A DNA stretch of 11,126 bases from NCBI GenBank assembly GCA_003024985.2, contig PXIH01S0012354.1; one strand, 5' to 3'. The notes beneath the pieces were generated by a model. That model made no database searches. It saw only the letters and a list, made by a program, of their open reading frames with translations, and had not been told where the DNA came from. Origin of the DNA: Euperipatoides rowelli. Lineage: Eukaryota; Onychophora; Udeonychophora; Euonychophora; Peripatopsidae. Numbering within the stretch: the stretch's first letter is position 1; each line of letters starts with the position of its first letter. Shown one piece after another: positions 7,329 to 11,126 of the stretch. Position numbers and translations under genes: made by a program.

Positions 7329-7530
7329 ATTAAAGTTCCTAACAATGAGTGAAATTGTTTGACTTCTTATATCGTATTAAAAGCCCTAGCAATGCTGATT
7401 GAAATAACTACTTGCATTATTTAAAAGACCCTAACAAATGCAAAATAAAATTATTTAATTAATCAATAAACAATCTATATCATATTTAAAAAAGGTCCTA
7501 AAAATAATAAGTGAACTACTCAGAACAGTG
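7329..7530. repeat. Diverged tandem units (about 43-65 bp)
   Basis: Four segments each begin with ATTAAA or ATTTAAA followed by a CCTAACAAT-like core: starts at 7329, 7376, 7419 and 7484. Three of the four are followed by GTGAAAT-, TTGAAAT- or GTGAACT-like sequence. Spacings of 47, 43 and 65 bp and heavy substitution point to an old tandem array. No family was recognised. Confidence 0.4.
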
Positions 7531-7925
7531 AAAAATATGATACCATTAAACATTTGCGGTACCAAAAATGAATGCTAGATTAGGCACTTAAAGAGAATAA
7601 TGAATTCTCTGATATAAGCTTTACCATATTCTTTTTTATTTATTTATTTAAATTTTATAATTTAATTTATAACTGGTTATTGTATTTTAAATAAGTAATA
7701 AATCAAATCCCCTGTAGAGATTTTCTTGTTATCAAACAAATTTTGTACTCTTCATTAACACTTTANAACCTGTTGAATTATTTTCTTGTAACAATATGAA
7801 TATGGTAAAAATTTGTAATTAACAAACATTCACATGTGATCTATCTATTTATCAATTACACAGCATTAGATTACAGTTCATTTTTCATGTAATGTTAATA
7901 TTACATAAGTCCGGCTTTTTTGAAC
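7531..7925. other. AT-rich non-coding stretch
   Basis: Nothing recognisable is present. It contains one ambiguous base (7766). Confidence 0.45.
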
Positions 7926-7983
7926 TAGCTTAATGGCTAAGAGTTCAGCTTTGGAAAATCATATAGAATACAAATTTAATTCC
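7926..7983 (+). repeat. tRNA-related (SINE-like) relic
   Basis: TAGCTTAATGG at 7926-7936 fits an RNA polymerase III A box (TRGYNNARNGG). AATTTAATTCC at 7973-7983 fits a decayed B box (GGTTCGANTCC) in which all four differences are transitions. The 47-nt spacing is close to the 44 nt expected in a tRNA. No cloverleaf pairs convincingly, and no SINE body or tail was delimited, so this is at best an old SINE head or tRNA pseudogene. Confidence 0.35.
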
Positions 7984-8276
7984 ATATACAGTAATTGTAT
8001 TTTTTGTTCTTTACAGTTCAGAATACATTAGAATTTATAGTACATATTATATACAAAATTTTCCACTGTTTATGTCTATTTTTTTTCTGCCTATCAACAT
8101 AATATTTTTAGGTTAGCTAACAAACTCATAAATATTTTATTTCCCAGACAATTTTTTATATCCTACAGTATTTATTCTGGATTACATAAATATTTATAAG
8201 AAAAGATTGCACACCAAAATTCAAATATCTAGTTCATCATTCCCTTATTCTTAACACCCAGGATCCCCACATAGGG
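7984..8276. other. AT-rich non-coding stretch
   Basis: No ORF, RNA gene or transposon end can be supported. Confidence 0.45.
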
Positions 8277-8375
8277 AAGGGGGGCATGGCTGTAGTCATG
8301 TATAAACAACTTCCATTAGAAACTACATAGTTAAGATGGGTTGATGTGGGGGCATGGCCTACAGGTTTATAAAGG
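8277..8375 (+). repeat. 68-nt-spaced direct repeat (GGGGGCATGGC)
   Basis: GGGGGCATGGC is at 8280-8290 and again at 8348-8358. Each is followed by a weakly similar stretch ending in TATAAA (8311 and 8370 areas). It is probably an old tandem duplication or part of an unrecognised repeat, and is more GC-rich than its surroundings. Confidence 0.4.
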
Positions 8376-8459
8376 TAATCAATGGATGGACCAATAGTCC
8401 ATACACCAAAAAAAAAGTTAATAAATTCGACAAAAAGTCAGTGAAACTTCAAATCTACC

Positions 8460-8569
8460 AAAAAAAAAAAAAAAAAAGCTAATTAATCCGACTAACAAAG
8501 TAACAAAAAGGGTTATATATAAGGGTTATGTATCCAGTCGTGGGGCCCTGAATTAAATGTGGGGCCCTG
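8460..8569 (+). repeat. A18 tract and small direct repeats
   Basis: An A18 run (8460-8477) is followed by two adjacent 13-mers, AAGGGTTATATAT (8508-8520) and AAGGGTTATGTAT (8521-8533). Then TGGGGCCCTG appears twice (8541-8550 and 8560-8569, period 19). GGGGCCCTG-type motifs are frequent just inside some hAT ends, but no terminus was found. Confidence 0.5.
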
Positions 8570-8984
8570 TGTACACTTTTTATAAGCTATATTCTGATCC
8601 CAATATTTTGGGAGAATAAATGATCTATGTTACTGTTAACATAGAAACTAGGTCCCAATTCCTATCTAGTTCCTCTTTTAGGCATAAAAACAAGTTACCC
8701 ATTTTTTTCCCTTACAGACTCATGTCTGTTATCATATGCTCCAATTCTAAATATTCTATTCCTTTCTTTCAGCAGAGAGAAATTATGGCTACTTTTAATT
8801 CTTAGAATAAAAGACACTGAGGCGAATTATTGTTTGCAATTCCAAATAATTTGTTATTCTTGGAGTTTTGAAAAATGTAAATAATGCAGAATTATTTTAA
8901 ATTCTTCTGTGCTACTATACTGGAAGTATTTATTTTTAGCTTAACACAAAAGGAATAAACAGATATTGTTTGTAAGCTGTCAGT
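8570..8984. other. Non-coding stretch before the minisatellite
   Basis: One 61-codon ORF (8620-8805) shows no recognisable motif and is not called. Nothing else is visible. Confidence 0.4.
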
Positions 8985-10354
8985 GAATATGCAAATAAAT
9001 GAGTGTGATGATAAAATGAGTTTGATGATAGGGTATCACTCAAGTGAATATTTGATGTTAGTGTGAGTCAAATGGTAGAGTATGACCTGAGTGAATGAGT
9101 TTGATGATAAACTGTTTCTCTGGTGAACGAGTTTGATGATAGAGAGTATGATGATTCAAGGGAATAAGTTTGATGGTAGTGAATCAGTTTGATGATAGAT
9201 AGACTAATCAAGTGAATGAATATGGTGATAGAGTGTATGATTCAGTTGGATGAGTTTAGGACTCAAGCGAATGAATTTGATGATAGTCTACTCAAGTGAA
9301 TGAGATTTATTATAGTGTGACTAAAAGGAATGTTTGATAGAGTGTGACTCAAGTGAATGAGTTTGATGATAGTGTAACTAAAATTAATGAGTTTGATAGA
9401 GTATGACTCAAGTGAATGAGTTTGATGATAGTGTAACTAAAATGAATGAGCTTTATAGAGTGTGACTTAAGTAAATGAGTTTGATGATAGTGTGACTAAA
9501 ATTAATGATTCGATAGTGTGTGACTCAAGTGAATGAGTTTAATGATAGTGTGACTAAAATTAATGAGTTTGATAGAGTGTGACTTAAGTGAATGAGTTTG
9601 ATGATAGTGTGACTAAAATGAATGAGTTTGATAGAGTTTGATGATAGTCAAACTAAAATGAATGAGTTTGATAATGTGTAACTCACGTGAATAAATTTAA
9701 TGTTAGAGTATGATGTGAATGAGTTTGATGATAGTTTGACTTAAGTGTTTGAGTTTGATGATAGAGTGTGACTTAAATAAATGAGTTTGGTGATAGAGAC
9801 TATGATACAAGTGAATGAGTTTTGTTGATAGTGTGACTAAAATGAATGAGTTTGATAAATTGTGACTCGTGTGAATAAGTTTAATAATAGAGTATGATGT
9901 GAATGAGTTTGATGATAGTTTGACTCAAGTGAATGAGTTTGATAGTGTCTCAAGTGATTGAGTTTGATGATAGAGTGTGACTCGAATGAATGAGTTTGAT
10001 GATAGAGAATATGATTCAAGTGAATGACTTTGATGATAGTGTGACTCACTCAAGTGAATGAGTTTGATGATAGTGTGACTAAAATGAATGAGTTTGATAG
10101 AGTGTGACTCGTGTGAATAATTTTAATGATAGAGTATGATGTGAATGAGTTTGATGATAGTTTGACTCAAGTGAATGAGTTTGATGATAGTGTGACTCAA
10201 GTGATTGAGTTTGATGAAAGAGTGTGACTCAAATGAATGAGTTTGATGATAGAGACTATGATTCAAGTGAATGACTTTGATGATAGTGTGACTCAAATGA
10301 TTGAGTTTGATGATAGATTGTGACACAAGTGAATGAGTTTATTGATAGTGACTC
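8985..10354. repeat. 29-30-bp minisatellite with higher-order structure
   Basis: About 45 imperfect units cover 1.37 kb. A typical unit is GTGTGACTCA, then AGTGAATGAG, then TTTGATGATA (30 nt). The edges are the most degenerate, as expected for arrays homogenised by unequal exchange. From about 9343 to 9640 a 30-nt unit alternates with a 29-nt GACTAAAAT-type unit, giving a 58-59-bp dimer (equivalent positions 9345, 9404, 9463, 9521, 9580). To the right, AGTATGATGTGAATGAG recurs at 9707, 9891 and 10133, giving blocks of 184 and 242 bp that differ by about two units. Short minus-strand ORFs arise from the 30-nt period and are not genes. Confidence 0.95.
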
Positions 10355-11126
10355 TAATTTGACAGTCAATAAGAAGTTTTCTTCTCTTCAGGCTTTGAAA
10401 AAGTATGAGGTTTAAAAATATCAGAAAAGTGGAGATAAATTACAAAATTTTTCTCTCTGCATTTAATTACAGAAATAATTTTTAAAAAATTCTAGAGTTC
10501 TGAATACCTGACCATCTAATATTACTCGAACATGGAAGCAAGAAACAAATTCCCCAAGTTTGAGGGTTAATCTTATATTTTATTTCTATTTCTTATATAT
10601 CAGTAATCATGTTTATTTTCCGTAGTTATTTTTATTCCTTAAAAAAAAAAAAAAAAAACTGAAGATATTTCAGTTTTGAGAATTTTATAATCTAAACCAA
10701 AAGTATATTTTTTTTTCTCATGATATTCAGATTTGAAACATTTTTTCCTTCTTATATTTAAGTCATTTTATGATTGGTTTTCTCCTTGACCTGTCAATGT
10801 TTTAAATAAATTAACTTTCACCACCCTTAAAATTATAATAGAGATACACCAAGTGACCTGGAATAATTAAATATAATTTCTGATTTTTTTTCTTCGTCTT
10901 CTTTTCTTATTAAGATGGACGTTTCTTAATTTGAAGTAATTTGATCTTTATTAAAATGTCAATTCAGACCGAATGATTTGTTTTTCAAATAAGTTCCCCC
11001 ATTCACACATCCCTCTGAGTCTTAACTACCAAAAAAAAAAAAAAAAAAATTCTTAATACAAAAATTAGTTGAAATGCTTTATTTAATTTAGGAAAATTGA
11101 CGTAAAATTTAAAATGTGCATCTTGT
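10355..11126. other. AT-rich non-coding stretch with A-tracts and a small palindrome
   Basis: No gene is recognised. There are A-runs of roughly 18-20 bases ending near 10658 and 11049, and pyrimidine runs near 10885-10905. AAAACTGAA and TTCAGTTTT form a 9-bp inverted repeat around GATAT (10655-10677). No target duplication or transposon family can be assigned. Confidence 0.5.

Noticed and set aside
8620-8805. 61-residue plus-strand ORF
   Set aside because: It has no recognisable domain, its length is within chance expectation, and it has no supporting context.
9837-10326. Two minus-strand ORFs with repeating HTIIK/HQTHSFES-type peptides
   Set aside because: They are translations of the 30-nt minisatellite. 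Units of 29 and 30 nt break the frame repeatedly, so selection on a protein is unlikely.
8985-10354. CRISPR-like array
   Set aside because: Units are contiguous and diverged, without constant repeats separated by unique spacers, and the context is eukaryotic.

Overview
The window reads as non-coding, AT-rich genomic DNA of a eukaryote, most likely an invertebrate animal. No host gene can be supported. The evidence for an animal is the density of hAT-type DNA transposons with animal-style ends, a MADF-domain exon, long mono-, tri- and 30-nt satellite arrays, and the absence of compact ORFs, ribosome binding sites or operons. Three isolated N bases (574, 583, 7766) suggest a draft assembly. I cannot name the species.

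Region 1-2370 is AT-rich background. It holds a short 29-nt-period duplication (141-188), one half of a dispersed repeat pair (30-58 and 1453-1480), and a clean 350-bp non-autonomous hAT element (511-860) with a perfect 8-bp target duplication. Region 2374-5588 is a transposon cluster. First comes a 742-bp element flanked by TTAA that carries a MADF-like first exon (2374-3115). Next is a 314-bp hAT MITE with a perfect 8-bp duplication (3209-3522). Then there is a 664-bp hAT element that keeps the C-terminal end of its transposase on the minus strand (4306-4969). Abutting it is a further hAT-like segment (about 4978-5588).

Region 6106-6730 is a 625-bp CAC/CAT (minus strand GTG/ATG) low-complexity array, almost free of G on the plus strand. 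It creates long but artefactual poly-His and poly-Val/Met/Asp ORFs. Region 7027-7217 is a decayed hAT-like MITE starting CAGTGGC and ending GCCACTG. Diverged tandem units follow (7329-7530), then a weak tRNA-related (SINE-like) relic around 7926-7983.

Region 8985-10354 is a roughly 1.37-kb minisatellite of 29-30-bp units. It shows higher-order organisation (a 59-bp dimer in the middle, 184- and 242-bp blocks to the right), and many units contain the AP-1/TRE heptamer TGACTCA. The remainder to 11126 is AT-rich DNA with A-tracts and no gene. There is no gene network here. The biology of the window is transposon accumulation, internal deletion and satellite expansion. The most interesting points are the TTAA/MADF element, the AP-1-bearing minisatellite, and the abutting hAT copies with near-identical target duplications.
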